Source: a bacterium (lineage in GTDB: Bacteria; Atribacterota; Phoenicimicrobiia; Phoenicimicrobiales; Phoenicimicrobiaceae). Taken from it: a stretch of 16,860 nucleotides of DNA. This document shows, piece by piece, positions 1 to 7,462 of the stretch. The stretch lies in the NCBI GenBank assembly GCA_018819665.1, contig JAHJOY010000276.1:1-16860 (forward strand), given 5' to 3'. The notes beneath the pieces were generated by a model, which saw only the letters and a program-made list of their open reading frames with translations, did no database searches and had not been told where the DNA came from. The position numbers were made by a program, and so were the translations under genes. Position 1 is the first letter of the stretch; each line of letters starts with the position of its first letter.

Positions 1-110
1 ATCAAATCCAAACTTTTACTTAGTCTTCTGTCCATAAATAACCATAAATATAATTTATATAAAATAGAAACACATCCTGTTTTAAGAGGAATAGAAGGGG
101 GAGAAGGCCA

Positions 111-908
111 ATGGAGAAATTTAGAATAAGAGATGTTACTAAAGAAAACATAGAGGACCTGTGTCAGATTTGCACACCCTCTGAAAAGAAAGACCATCCA
201 ATATTTATAACTGGAATGGGAGAAAAGAGAAAATGGGCGACAAAGATGCTTCAGGAGTGGGGTACATTTGCCAAGTTAGCCTATAGAGGAACTACTGCAT
301 TAGGACTCATCCAGTATAAACCAGTACCTCAGGAGAGGATTATCTATATCTATTGCATCTTTGTCCCCGAGAAGGATCAGTGGCAAAAGGGGATTGCAAC
401 ACAATTATTATCCAGTCTAATAGCGGATATGAAAAAGCCCAAATTATGGTTTGATAATAAACCAGCATTAGGTCTGGTGACAAGAACCTTTCCAGGTGCA
501 AAATCTGGTCAGTTTTCTGCCCGTCTCTTTTTTATAAGAATGGGGTTCAAGCAAGTGGGAGAAGATCCTGACTTTTTATTTTATCCTTTGGAAGAAGGTT
601 TTATCTATCAACCTGTTAAGAAGAAGGGAACTGAATATATTCCTCAAGAAGAGGATAAAGACAAAGTCTTGCTCTTCCATGGACCTTCCTATTGTCCTTT
701 TTCCTATTTCTTCCTGAAAAAGACTGAACAAACGATAAAGGAGATTGCTCCAGGAATCTCCATCCGATGGATAGACAAATCGAAAGAGCCTCAGGAGATT
801 AGAAAAAGGGGTAATATTGAGGGATGCGTCGTAAACACAAAGCCTATAAAATCTTTCGTGCTTGACCAAGAAGATTTTCAGAAAGAAGTCACTGAAGCAT
901 TAAAATAA
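111..908 (+). CDS. GNAT N-acetyltransferase with C-terminal YoaP-like thioredoxin-fold domain
   Basis: 265 aa. The N-terminal ~165 residues read as a GNAT acetyl-CoA-dependent acyltransferase: the cofactor loop is QWQKGIATQLL at residues 90-100 (family pattern Q/RxxGxG/A), followed by the 'ARLFFIRMGFKQVG' helix-strand at ~137-150 typical of the GNAT C-terminal half. Residues ~185-262 form a second domain beginning VLLFHGPSYCPFS, with a Cys-Pro-Phe (C195-F197) at the position of a thioredoxin/glutaredoxin active site; this resembles the YoaP domain that follows GNAT domains in YoaP proteins (recalled from the family, not searched). Start chosen at the ATG preceded by an AG-rich stretch ending 'gggggagaaggcca'. 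The acceptor substrate cannot be told from sequence. It stands alone, with about 200 bp before the next gene, and is not part of the cassette array further right. Confidence 0.85.
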   Translation: MEKFRIRDVTKENIEDLCQICTPSEKKDHPIFITGMGEKRKWATKMLQEWGTFAKLAYRGTTALGLIQYKPVPQERIIYIYCIFVPEKDQWQKGIATQLLSSLIADMKKPKLWFDNKPALGLVTRTFPGAKSGQFSARLFFIRMGFKQVGEDPDFLFYPLEEGFIYQPVKKKGTEYIPQEEDKDKVLLFHGPSYCPFSYFFLKKTEQTIKEIAPGISIRWIDKSKEPQEIRKRGNIEGCVVNTKPIKSFVLDQEDFQKEVTEALK

Positions 909-1117
909 ATTAAAAATTAGATTTTGGCTTTGATTTAATAAGATAATAAAAAAGAACTTAATGTTAAGGAGTAAAATATTTCTTATTTTCGCAAAATATT
1001 ATATATAAAATTACTTATGTTGCAGAAAAGCGAAGAGGAGACAACTTTAGAAAACCTATATTGGAGGATTGAGGGGCTTAATCTGTTCGCTTACTTTTGC
1101 GACGAAAGGAGGGCAAA

Positions 1118-2005
1118 ATGTGCGAGTTTTGTACTAAACACGGCGAGGGGAAGAAATGGTATCTTCAAATGAAGAACTACGCCGAAGAATTACTCCATGA
1201 GGAGCTTTCTGCCGCCCAAAAGGGCATCGTTGGGGCTACAACACGTTTTGAGTGGAACAATTGCTTCTGGGAGACTTTTGTGATACCGGCTATCGGCAGT
1301 GTGTCCAAGACACAAAAGGTGTCAAAAGATGTTCCGTCATCGACTGAGCTTCCTGAGGTTCAACCCAGCGAAGATGAGCTGGTGGCACATCGGAAGGTCG
1401 AACATTTCGGCCAAGTACTGCCCATAGAAGATGTTGAAAGAGTAATAGATATGATAGACTCTATTACGAGAATGCCTTGTGGATGCCGGTTCATCACAAC
1501 AGGAAAGACAGACAAACGATACTGTTTCGGTCTGGGGATGGATAAATGGAATATATTGGGTAAGTTTCCTGATGCCGCTTCATCCCTGGAGGTGCTTGAC
1601 AAGGAGGAAGCCAAGAGGATTTTTCGCCAATATGATGAGGAAGGGCTGATACATAGCATTTGGACAGGAGTAACCCCTTATGTTGTAGGCATGTGTAATT
1701 GTGATCGTGATTGTGGAGCCTACAAGGGGTATATTGAGAAACGAGGCGCTCCTCACTTCTTCCGGGCAGAGTACATCTGCCAGATAGATTTGGACCTCTG
1801 TACAGGGTGCAAATCTTGTATGAGTCAATGTCAGTTCGGGGCTCAGTTTTACTCATCTGCTCTTGCTAAGGTGTATATCGATCTTACCAGGTGTTTCGGG
1901 TGTGGCGTGTGTAGGGTGAAATGCCCAAACAATGCCATTACGTTATTACCAAGGCAGGAGAGTCCTGAGGCAGTGAATATCTGGCTGAGAGATAAAGTGA
2001 AGTAA
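1118..2005 (+). CDS. Protein with two [4Fe-4S] ferredoxin motifs and extra cysteine pairs
   Basis: 295 aa from the ATG at 1118, which has AGGAGGG eight bases upstream; an in-frame TTG at 1097 lacks an RBS. The C-terminal ~75 residues are a 2[4Fe-4S] ferredoxin: C228-x2-C231-x2-C234-x3-C238 and C259-x2-C262-x2-C265-x3-C269-P. The N-terminal ~220 residues are not a family I recognise. They hold further cysteines in a regular layout: MCEFC at the start (C2, C5), PCGC (C121, C123), C136, and CNCDRDC (C193, C195, C199), which could bind another metal or cluster. No signal peptide or membrane segment is visible, so it is probably cytoplasmic. The role is probably electron transfer in anaerobic metabolism, but the partner is unknown; no oxidoreductase subunit lies next to it. 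Confidence 0.85.
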   Translation: MCEFCTKHGEGKKWYLQMKNYAEELLHEELSAAQKGIVGATTRFEWNNCFWETFVIPAIGSVSKTQKVSKDVPSSTELPEVQPSEDELVAHRKVEHFGQVLPIEDVERVIDMIDSITRMPCGCRFITTGKTDKRYCFGLGMDKWNILGKFPDAASSLEVLDKEEAKRIFRQYDEEGLIHSIWTGVTPYVVGMCNCDRDCGAYKGYIEKRGAPHFFRAEYICQIDLDLCTGCKSCMSQCQFGAQFYSSALAKVYIDLTRCFGCGVCRVKCPNNAITLLPRQESPEAVNIWLRDKVK

Positions 2006-2006
2006 G

Positions 2007-2023
2007 GCTCTGGACTCCAGAGC
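2007..2023 (+). terminator. Short perfect hairpin just after the Fe-S gene, possible 3'-end structure
   Basis: GCTCTGG (2007-2013), loop ACT, CCAGAGC (2017-2023): a 7-bp perfect stem two bases after the stop codon. No T-run follows, so it is not a standard intrinsic terminator; it may protect the mRNA 3' end or be chance. Confidence 0.3.
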
Positions 2024-2134
2024 TGACTCGTCGCACAGAAAGATATTTTTGTCTGGGAGTCAAATTTAACGATTAAGTCCTTTGGCATTTTGCTGGAAAA
2101 TGGGGACCCTATTTTAATTATTTGGGGGAATAAG

Positions 2135-3232
2135 ATGAAGATAGCAATGATGTGTCTTTGGAATGCCGCTAATGGTCCTTCCATTCATGCGGAATTGTTA
2201 GGTCGAGCCTGGGTGAAATTAGGCCACCAACTTAAAATATTTTCTGCCCAGAAACATCCTGATGCCCGTCCAACCTTTCAAGAAGATGAGGATTTTGTAA
2301 TCAGACATTTTAGGGTTGATGAAGTCATACCATTTACTCGGGCGACTTCCTTTGATCCTTCTCCGCTTTTAAATGAAGAATATGAAATCTTTGTCGCTCA
2401 AAATGTAGAGAGATTACCTGCTGAAAAACTACTTGAGGTCTTTCCCCAGATTAAGAAAAAAGCAGTTACTGTCCAGGTCGTCCATGAGGGTAAAGCCCCG
2501 GAGGATCCCCTTTATTACCAATTTGACTGGGATGCTATTGTATGTTTTGACCAGCGATATAAAGATTATATAATCAAATCTTTTCCTGCTGAAAGGATTC
2601 ATATGATATCTTATCCTTATCACCCTCTCAAACTGGGGAATAAAAAAGAAGCCAGAAGAAAGTTAAGATTGCCCCAGAATGAAAAGATTGTATTCTCCTT
2701 TGGCTTCAGGTCAAAAGATGTTATATCTGCTTTACCTTACCTAAATGAATTAACCCAAGAATATTCTCTCCGATATGTGGTTATTGCTAATCCCGAAAGT
2801 GAACTGGATGAATTATATCAGGCGAAGAAGAAATACAATTTTATAGACCTTAAAGTAAAGGCTCTCCCTTTAGATGAGTTATATGACTATCTGTATGCCT
2901 CAGATGTGTTACTCATTCACAGGGAGTCCTCCCAAAAGTATCCAGCAGTGGTGTCCAGTTCGGTCTGCCAACTTTTAGGTTCTGGCTGTCCCATACTGTT
3001 TCATCAGTCAAACTATGTAGAGTTACACGGAAATGAAATTATAAAATATCGAGACTTCGAAGATATGAAAACTAAACTTATTGAGCTGTTCCAGGGCAAA
3101 TTATTCAACCTTACTAGAATAAAGGATTTTTTAAAGGACTATGAAGCGGAAAGAATTGCCGAGAGATTTATAAAATTATTTGAAGAGTTAAGAGAAACTC
3201 GGAATCGGAATCAGAAAAGGAGGGTAAGATGA
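2135..3232 (+). CDS. GT-B glycosyltransferase (GT4-like)
   Basis: 365 aa from the ATG at 2135, chosen because GGGGGA lies just upstream and the protein then begins MKIAMMCLWN, the usual first beta strand of a GT-B glycosyltransferase; an in-frame TTG at 2090 has no RBS. It continues NGPSIHAELLGRAWVKLGH (the helix after strand 1, around residues 13-31). The second Rossmann half holds KIVFSFGFRSKD and, near the C-terminus, HRESSQKYPAVVSSSVCQ, which sits where retaining GT4 enzymes carry their nucleotide-sugar-binding E-x7-E motif. No transmembrane segment is seen. The stop overlaps the next gene's start (ATGA), so it is translationally coupled to the GH130 enzyme. Donor and acceptor are unknown; the pairing suggests a mannoside- or mannosylglucose-type glycan. 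Confidence 0.8.
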   Translation: MKIAMMCLWNAANGPSIHAELLGRAWVKLGHQLKIFSAQKHPDARPTFQEDEDFVIRHFRVDEVIPFTRATSFDPSPLLNEEYEIFVAQNVERLPAEKLLEVFPQIKKKAVTVQVVHEGKAPEDPLYYQFDWDAIVCFDQRYKDYIIKSFPAERIHMISYPYHPLKLGNKKEARRKLRLPQNEKIVFSFGFRSKDVISALPYLNELTQEYSLRYVVIANPESELDELYQAKKKYNFIDLKVKALPLDELYDYLYASDVLLIHRESSQKYPAVVSSSVCQLLGSGCPILFHQSNYVELHGNEIIKYRDFEDMKTKLIELFQGKLFNLTRIKDFLKDYEAERIAERFIKLFEELRETRNRNQKRRVR

Positions 3233-4416
3233 TATCCTCATTTAATCAAACTATTCAAAAATTAGGTGATGGTGAAATCATTTTGCTGGACTCCGGAGAT
3301 ACTATCTTCAAGATGAATTCTTTTATAGACAATCCTATTGTAAAACCTCAAGACCTGGGGCTAGTCTGGAAAGAAGATGATACACTAAAAATCGGGGCTG
3401 TTTTTAACCCGGGAGCTGAAATCTTCCAGGATAAAGTCATTTTATTACCAAGATGCCACCAGGGATATCGGAAAGGTAAATTCTTTGATGAAAAACTTGG
3501 TATAGAGCGCTCTTACCTGGAAAATTATATTTCCGAGGTCTTACCTTTGGTGAGTGATGACGGAATTAATTTCACTCGATTTCGGGATGTAGTAATCAAA
3601 GGTGATGGCACTGACCACCAGGACTTTACTTATGGAATAGAGGACCTAAGGATTATTAAATATGACCATAGATTTTTATTAGTCGGGTGTGGTAAAATTA
3701 AACCTCCCTTCAAAGGCGAGAATGCCGACCGAATTGCTATTTACTCCACCGAAGATTTCGTAAACATTTCTTATCATGGCCTGGTAGAATCCTTTGATTC
3801 GCGTAATGCCATCCCTTTCTCTGAACCGATAGATGGTCGACACTATATACTTTTGCGGTTCCATCCTAATATTCACCTGGCTTATTTTGAAGCTGGTATA
3901 GAACAATTATTAAATCCTTCTAAATATAAAAAAGAATGGGAAAAGCTTTATGAACAACGTCAGCAGAATCTTCTTTTAGAAGCGGGCTATTTAGCACATG
4001 AAAAGGAGAAAATTGGCCCCAGCACTCCTCTAATCAAGACCGACAGGGGATGGTTACTTATTTATCATAGTGTTGGTGAGATAGAGGAGGATATTTGTAA
4101 AGCATACGGGTTATCTATAAAGATTAAAAGGGGATACTCGATATGTGCTGCCTTATTAGACCTGGAAAATCCAGAGAAAGTTCTTTGCCGAACCAGACAT
4201 CCAATTTACATTCCTTCAGCTCCTTATGAATTGTATGGTGATGAGCAATATCCGGTAGATGTACCGGCAGTGGTTTTTCCGGTAGGGGCAATCGTGAGAA
4301 AAGATAAGCTTATTCTCTATGCCGGGGCAGGGGACAAATATATCATCCTCCTAAGCTGCAATCTGGATAATTTAGTTAATTATCTATGCAAATCCTGTCA
4401 GGGAACACCCCTCTAA
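3229..4416 (+). CDS. GH130 family glycoside phosphorylase/hydrolase (beta-mannoside type)
   Basis: 395 aa. Motifs match the five-bladed beta-propeller GH130 family: NPIVKP (35-40), FNPGA (59-63), the GIEDLR motif (136-141) in which Asp139 corresponds to the catalytic acid of the family's G-x-E-D-P/x-R, KIGPSTPLI then GWLLIYH (261-280) and the late strands ICAALLDLENPEKVL and LILYAGAGDKYI. GH130 members reversibly phosphorolyse or hydrolyse beta-mannosides such as mannosylglucose or beta-1,4/1,2-mannobiose. The ATG overlaps the upstream glycosyltransferase stop by four bases. A glycosyltransferase/GH130 pair with no transporter suggests turnover of an intracellular mannoside made by the same cell. 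Which linkage, and whether it is a phosphorylase or hydrolase, cannot be told from this reading. Confidence 0.85.
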   Translation: MISSFNQTIQKLGDGEIILLDSGDTIFKMNSFIDNPIVKPQDLGLVWKEDDTLKIGAVFNPGAEIFQDKVILLPRCHQGYRKGKFFDEKLGIERSYLENYISEVLPLVSDDGINFTRFRDVVIKGDGTDHQDFTYGIEDLRIIKYDHRFLLVGCGKIKPPFKGENADRIAIYSTEDFVNISYHGLVESFDSRNAIPFSEPIDGRHYILLRFHPNIHLAYFEAGIEQLLNPSKYKKEWEKLYEQRQQNLLLEAGYLAHEKEKIGPSTPLIKTDRGWLLIYHSVGEIEEDICKAYGLSIKIKRGYSICAALLDLENPEKVLCRTRHPIYIPSAPYELYGDEQYPVDVPAVVFPVGAIVRKDKLILYAGAGDKYIILLSCNLDNLVNYLCKSCQGTPL

Positions 4417-4450
4417 TGGATTTTTGTCATTACGAGTATAGGAAAAATAA

Positions 4451-4475
4451 GGACAGGCACCTATTTTCTTTGACA
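4451..4475 (+). repeat. REP-like sequence ahead of a decayed RAYT gene
   Basis: GGACAGGCACCTATTTTC resembles the GGGGACAGGCACCT-type REP sequences often seen beside REP-associated tyrosine transposases. It shares GGACAGGC with the palindrome at 5052-5123 and lies 30 bp upstream of the transposase remnant. Confidence 0.5.
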
Positions 4476-4504
4476 TCCCTTCTGCAAAAACCTATAATCT
4501 ATAT

Positions 4505-4640
4505 ATACCAAGAATAGCCCGAATCGTTGCAGCAAGCTACCCGCACCATATCACTTAAAAGAGGAAATTATCAGCAAAAGATATTTGTTTTTGATACTGA
4601 CAGAAGAAAATATCTTTCCCTTCTAAAAGAGGGTTTTTAA
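4505..4640 (+). pseudogene. REP-associated tyrosine transposase (RAYT) N-terminal remnant
   Basis: Reading from 4505 gives PRIARIVAASYPHHIT, the characteristic N-terminus of IS200-like/RAYT transposases (family form MPRIAR...GYPHHITQRGN). Three lesions are visible: the expected ATG start is ATA; the Gln codon after HHIT is TAA (CAA to TAA); and one extra A then shifts the frame. After the shift the protein resumes RGNYQQKIFVFDTDRRKY and LSLLKEGF, ending at TAA 4638-4640. Only the first ~45 codons remain, so the HUH (HxH) motif begins (PHHI) but the catalytic tyrosine region is gone. It cannot be active. With the nearby REP-like sequences it marks a past RAYT insertion between the GH130 gene and the next gene. 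Confidence 0.75.
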
Positions 4641-4666
4641 GTTAAAGCCGAAAGGAGGGCCAAGGC

Positions 4667-5044
4667 ATGAATAAAACTGAATTTAGGTTGCGGTGGATTG
4701 CTCGAATCTGGAGCATTGTAATTATCGTATTTGCCCTGATTATGCTTACCGGTTACGCGGTAAATTGGGTACAAACCGGTACAGCAGACCCGCATACAAT
4801 GAAGGACTATCCTCCTATAGAAAACCTGATCCCCCTCACTTTAATCTTAAGTGTTCTGGGTTTGGGCCTTGCCTGGCGTTGGGAGGGATTGGGCGGAGTA
4901 ATCAATATTGGATTCTTCCTGGCAAATGTAGCGGTGCACTTCTGGATGATCTCGCCCCGACCTTATCCTTATATAATAGCCATAGCACTCCCCACCCCTG
5001 GGATATTGTTCCTGGTGTGCTGGTGGATATCAAGAAAAGCCTAA
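4667..5044 (+). CDS. Four-helix membrane protein (DUF7670-like)
   Basis: 125 aa, with GAAAGGAGGGCC ten bases before the ATG. Four hydrophobic stretches at about residues 12-32, 52-70, 76-96 and 100-121 predict an integral membrane protein. LRWIARIWSI near the N-terminus, AWRWEGLGG in the middle and PGILFLVCWWISRK at the end are the landmarks of a small uncharacterised family that I recall as DUF7670; that assignment is from memory. Function unknown. It is followed eight bases after the stop by a perfect 25-bp palindrome likely to end its transcript. An overlapping reading frame at 4693-5052 is a shadow. Confidence 0.8.
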   Translation: MNKTEFRLRWIARIWSIVIIVFALIMLTGYAVNWVQTGTADPHTMKDYPPIENLIPLTLILSVLGLGLAWRWEGLGGVINIGFFLANVAVHFWMISPRPYPYIIAIALPTPGILFLVCWWISRKA

Positions 5045-5051
5045 TTGGGTA

Positions 5052-5123
5052 AAAAAAGGGGACAGGCTACTTCTTTATCCATATTTTCGCATTATTTAAA
5101 AGAAGTAGCCTGTCCCCTTTTTT
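5052..5123. terminator. Perfect 25-bp inverted repeat, REP-like, able to act as a bidirectional terminator
   Basis: Left arm 5052-5076 starts with six A, then GGGGACAGGCTACTTCTTT. Right arm 5099-5123 is its exact reverse complement and ends CCCC followed by six T. The loop is 22 nt. A GC-rich core ending in a T-run has the form of an intrinsic terminator on both strands. The GGGGACAGGC core is REP-like and matches the sequence at 4451, so it probably arose as a RAYT-mobilised element that now also ends the membrane-protein transcript. Confidence 0.75.
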
Positions 5124-5331
5124 GCCAAAAATTGCAAAGAAATACTGATTTATTATATTATGATTACAATCCAAGAAGTAAAAAATAGTAACCAACAAAT
5201 CCAAAAATACTATCAAATTACTTACGATACATTGTGTATATACTATGCTTTTAAATATTTTTTAGCTTTTTGGGGAATAACCATATTATGGTATAAACCA
5301 GGATATAAGATATTTTTTAAGGAGGTAAAAA

Positions 5332-6432
5332 ATGGACAATAGAATAAAAAAACATGCAGAGGTGCTCTTAGAGTATTCACTTGATCTAAAAAAGGGAGAA
5401 AAAATAATAATTGTGGGTGATGTAGTCACCCTGCCTTTGATTAAAGAAAGCTACCGCCTGGCAGTTGAGCTGGGAGCCCTTCCTCAGGTGATGATAAACA
5501 GTGAAGAGTTGAAAGAGATATTATTAAAAGGTGGCAGTGGGGAACAGATAAAATATGTACCTGTCAGTGTAAAAAAGGCTTTTGAAACAGTAGATGTGCT
5601 GTTATCCCTTTTTGGCGAGCCCAATACCAGAATGTTTAGCAATGTAAATCCCGAAAAAATGAAATTATCAGCTCAAGGTTCAAGCGAAATTACCAAGATA
5701 TTTTTTGAAAGAGTCGCCAAAAAGGAGCTAAGATGGTGTGGGACAATGTTCCCCAATCAGGCAAATGCCCAGGAAGCGAACATGTCAATTTCAGAGTACG
5801 AAGATTTTGTCTACGGAGCAGGTTATATTGGTAGCAAAGACCCCATAGCAGAGTGGAAAGAAATAGAAAAGAAACAGGAAGCTATATGTAAAATATTAGA
5901 TGGTAAAAAACATCTCAGAATAGTTTCCAGAGATACTGATTTAAATATGTCTATTGAAGGCAGAAAATGGGTAAACTGCTGCGGAAGAGTGAATTTTCCC
6001 GACGGCGAAGTCTTTACCGGGCCGGTAGAGGATAGTGTAGAGGGCCGTATCAGATTCAGCTTTCCTGGTATATATGGGGGAAGAGAAATCGAAGATATTC
6101 AATTGACCTTTGAGAGAGGGAAGGTAATAAAGGTGACGGCAGCCAAGGGCCAGGAGCTGTTGGAGCAGATTCTTGAGACAGATAAGGGGGCAAGGTATGT
6201 AGGGGAGATAGCGGCAGGTACAAATTATAATATAAAGAAATTTACCAAGCATATGTTGTTTGACGAGAAGATTGGAGGGACAGTTCATCTGGCAATCGGA
6301 AGGTCTATACCTGAGTCGTTGGGTAAAAATCAATCGGCTATACACTGGGATATGCTCTGTGATATGAAAAAGGGCGGTGAAATTTACGCGGATAGCGAGC
6401 TGGTCTATAAAGATGGTAAGTTTTTAATATAG
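5332..6432 (+). CDS. M29 family metallo-aminopeptidase (AmpS/ApeT type)
   Basis: 366 aa, about the usual family length, with AAGGAGGT seven bases before the ATG. M29 enzymes are cytoplasmic dimeric two-metal exopeptidases that release N-terminal residues. The expected ligands are all present in order: Glu226 in FPDGEVFTGPVEDSVEG, Glu292 in GEIAAGTN, His319 in VHLAIG, and His338 plus Asp340 in AIHWDM. It starts DNRIKKHAEVLLEYSLDLKKG, as family members do. It appears monocistronic: the 200 bp upstream contain no convincing gene, and the next gene starts ~130 bp downstream. The run of C then T just after the stop has no clear stem. Specificity is not predictable from sequence. Confidence 0.92.
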   Translation: MDNRIKKHAEVLLEYSLDLKKGEKIIIVGDVVTLPLIKESYRLAVELGALPQVMINSEELKEILLKGGSGEQIKYVPVSVKKAFETVDVLLSLFGEPNTRMFSNVNPEKMKLSAQGSSEITKIFFERVAKKELRWCGTMFPNQANAQEANMSISEYEDFVYGAGYIGSKDPIAEWKEIEKKQEAICKILDGKKHLRIVSRDTDLNMSIEGRKWVNCCGRVNFPDGEVFTGPVEDSVEGRIRFSFPGIYGGREIEDIQLTFERGKVIKVTAAKGQELLEQILETDKGARYVGEIAAGTNYNIKKFTKHMLFDEKIGGTVHLAIGRSIPESLGKNQSAIHWDMLCDMKKGGEIYADSELVYKDGKFLI

Positions 6433-6559
6433 AGCCCCCCTTTTTTTAATTAATTAGTCGGATAAATTTATATTTGAAGAAAATATTAAAAATTTGAAAT
6501 AAGAGGAGTCGGGTCTCCACCGGCTGACCCCAAAGGCCAAATGAAGGAGGAAAGAGAAT

Positions 6560-6883
6560 ATGGATAATAAAACAATTTTATGGCTAACTATTATCGGAAG
6601 TATTGCTATTGCTTTTTTGAGTTGGATTGTTTATGGAGAGAGCACATTCAAAATAATATTCAGTGCAATTTTATTAGTCGCTGCCATCTTTTATTTGGCA
6701 GATTTCTCGAAAAGAAAGAAAAACGGTAGTTTAATCGCAACCTTGTTTTGTCTGTCTGTTGCATTTACGCTTCTTGTTACCTTTTGTTTGCCAAGTATAT
6801 TCTCTCTGGTTTTTACAATAGTATCTTTAATATTATTTATTGCCCTTATTTACACCTTTTTTAATAGAGAAAGATATTACTAA
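6560..6883 (+). CDS. Small three-helix membrane protein, unknown function
   Basis: 107 aa, preceded by AAGGAGGAAAGAG at a good distance from the ATG. Hydrophobic segments at about residues 7-25, 29-47 and 58-97 (the last long enough for two passes) with a basic loop SKRKKNG in between (about 50-56) and a basic C-terminus. I do not recognise the family. The next small reading frame starts about 15 bases after its stop with an RBS overlapping the stop, so the two are probably co-transcribed. Confidence 0.7.
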   Translation: MDNKTILWLTIIGSIAIAFLSWIVYGESTFKIIFSAILLVAAIFYLADFSKRKKNGSLIATLFCLSVAFTLLVTFCLPSIFSLVFTIVSLILFIALIYTFFNRERYY

Positions 6884-6897
6884 AAGGAAAGGGTATA

Positions 6898-7068
6898 CTG
6901 AAACCTAAACGATACTTGATTACCATAATTGGCTCATTTGCAATTGCTGCAATCATTCTGTTTATTGTTGTATGTTTTGGAAGCGTAGAAAAAAGCAAGG
7001 AAATAAATGAGCTTGAGTATGTAGTGCCTGAAGAAATCGGCTGGTCGTCTGTAAAGTTAGATAAATAG
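6898..7068 (+). CDS. Single-pass small membrane protein, probable non-ATG start
   Basis: A 56-codon open frame that has no ATG or GTG. AAAAGGAAAGGG (6882-6893) sits 4-5 bases before a CTG at 6898; the next canonical option is a TTG at 6916 with no RBS. The product begins KPKRYLITIIGSFAIAAIIL, a basic N-terminus and one strong transmembrane helix, then a charged tail containing EKSKEINELEYVVPEEIGW. It follows the 107-aa membrane protein directly, supporting a two-gene unit. The hydrophobic then charged pattern argues it is translated, but the start remains uncertain and it could be a degraded gene. Confidence 0.45.
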   Translation: MKPKRYLITIIGSFAIAAIILFIVVCFGSVEKSKEINELEYVVPEEIGWSSVKLDK

Positions 7069-7094
7069 GTGTCCCTATTTTCTACTCTTTTTTT
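7063..7094 (+). terminator. Intrinsic terminator overlapping the stop of the 56-aa gene
   Basis: AAATAGG (7063-7069), loop TGTC, CCTATTT (7074-7080) is a 7-bp perfect stem followed by a T-rich tract with seven T. The sequence GGTGTCCCTATTTTC also resembles REP-type repeats near RAYT genes, like the sequence at 4451, so it may be a co-opted REP copy. Confidence 0.5.
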
Positions 7095-7157
7095 GTTGCA
7101 TTTTTACGTCTCTATTCAATTTTCTTCTTCGTTGAAGTAGTTACAATAAATTTTACC

Positions 7158-7195
7158 AAAAAAGAGGATTTTTGAAACCTTTGTCGTATACATAA
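7158..7195 (+). repeat. 38-bp direct repeat, copy 1
   Basis: Starts AAAAAAGAGGATTTT and ends TCGTATACATAA; 33 of 38 bases match the copy at 9202-9239. Both copies lie in non-coding DNA shortly before a cassette junction. Confidence 0.6.
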
Positions 7196-7216
7196 GAAAG
7201 ATTTGTAAGAAAGCCG

Positions 7217-7321
7217 ATGTTCCTTCATCGCTCCATTGTTAATTGGCAGCATTTTGAAGAAGAAGAAATAGATCTGAAGTTTATAAAAGTTGAAAGATAT
7301 GTTGTGTTCAGCATCGCCTAA
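7217..7321 (+). CDS. 34-codon open frame ending inside the first attC, likely a gene remnant
   Basis: ATG at 7217 reads MFLHRSIVNWQHF, then an acidic EEEE stretch and FIKVERYVVFSIA to TAA at 7319-7321. The stop codon lies inside the attC 5' box GCCTAAC (7316-7322), a common arrangement in integron cassettes, where the gene can end within attC. No RBS precedes the ATG and I recognise no family. The amphipathic, charge-rich composition looks like the C-terminal end of a real protein, so this may be all that remains of a cassette gene upstream of the array. It could also be chance. Confidence 0.3.
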   Translation: MFLHRSIVNWQHFEEEEIDLKFIKVERYVVFSIA

Positions 7322-7405
7322 CAGAGTGTATCTGGCTACGTGCCTTTGGTGCTCTGCTCAAATCCAGCTTGACAGCGGACTTTAGATACGCTTGGAACAT
7401 TATTG
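7316..7405 (+). other. attC-like site 1
   Basis: 5' box GCCTAAC at 7316-7322 (exact RYYYAAC). Stem arms AGTGTATCT (7325-7333) and AGATACGCT (7384-7392), 8 of 9 pairing. 3' box is the decayed ATTATTG at 7399-7405; aligning the AGATACGCT arm with site 11 places the cut between 7399 and 7400. Its start CTAACAGAGTGT is shared with site 4, and the AGATAYGCT-GGAA end is shared with site 6. Confidence 0.65.
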
Positions 7406-7462
7406 CAATGTAGCCCATATTCTGAATTAATACTTAGTTGAATTAAAAGGAGAGAATAAACA

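Noticed and set aside
5160..5342. 60-codon + strand frame before the M29 aminopeptidase
   Set aside because: No RBS at its start, AT-rich aromatic/lysine composition expected of non-coding DNA, and it overlaps the aminopeptidase start and RBS. More likely the promoter/leader region; I saw TATACT-like sequence at 5239 but no convincing -35.
7056..7062. GTTAGAT as an additional attC 3' box
   Set aside because: It lies within the 56-aa reading frame, with no hairpin arm or partner 5' box nearby; a 7-bp match is expected by chance.
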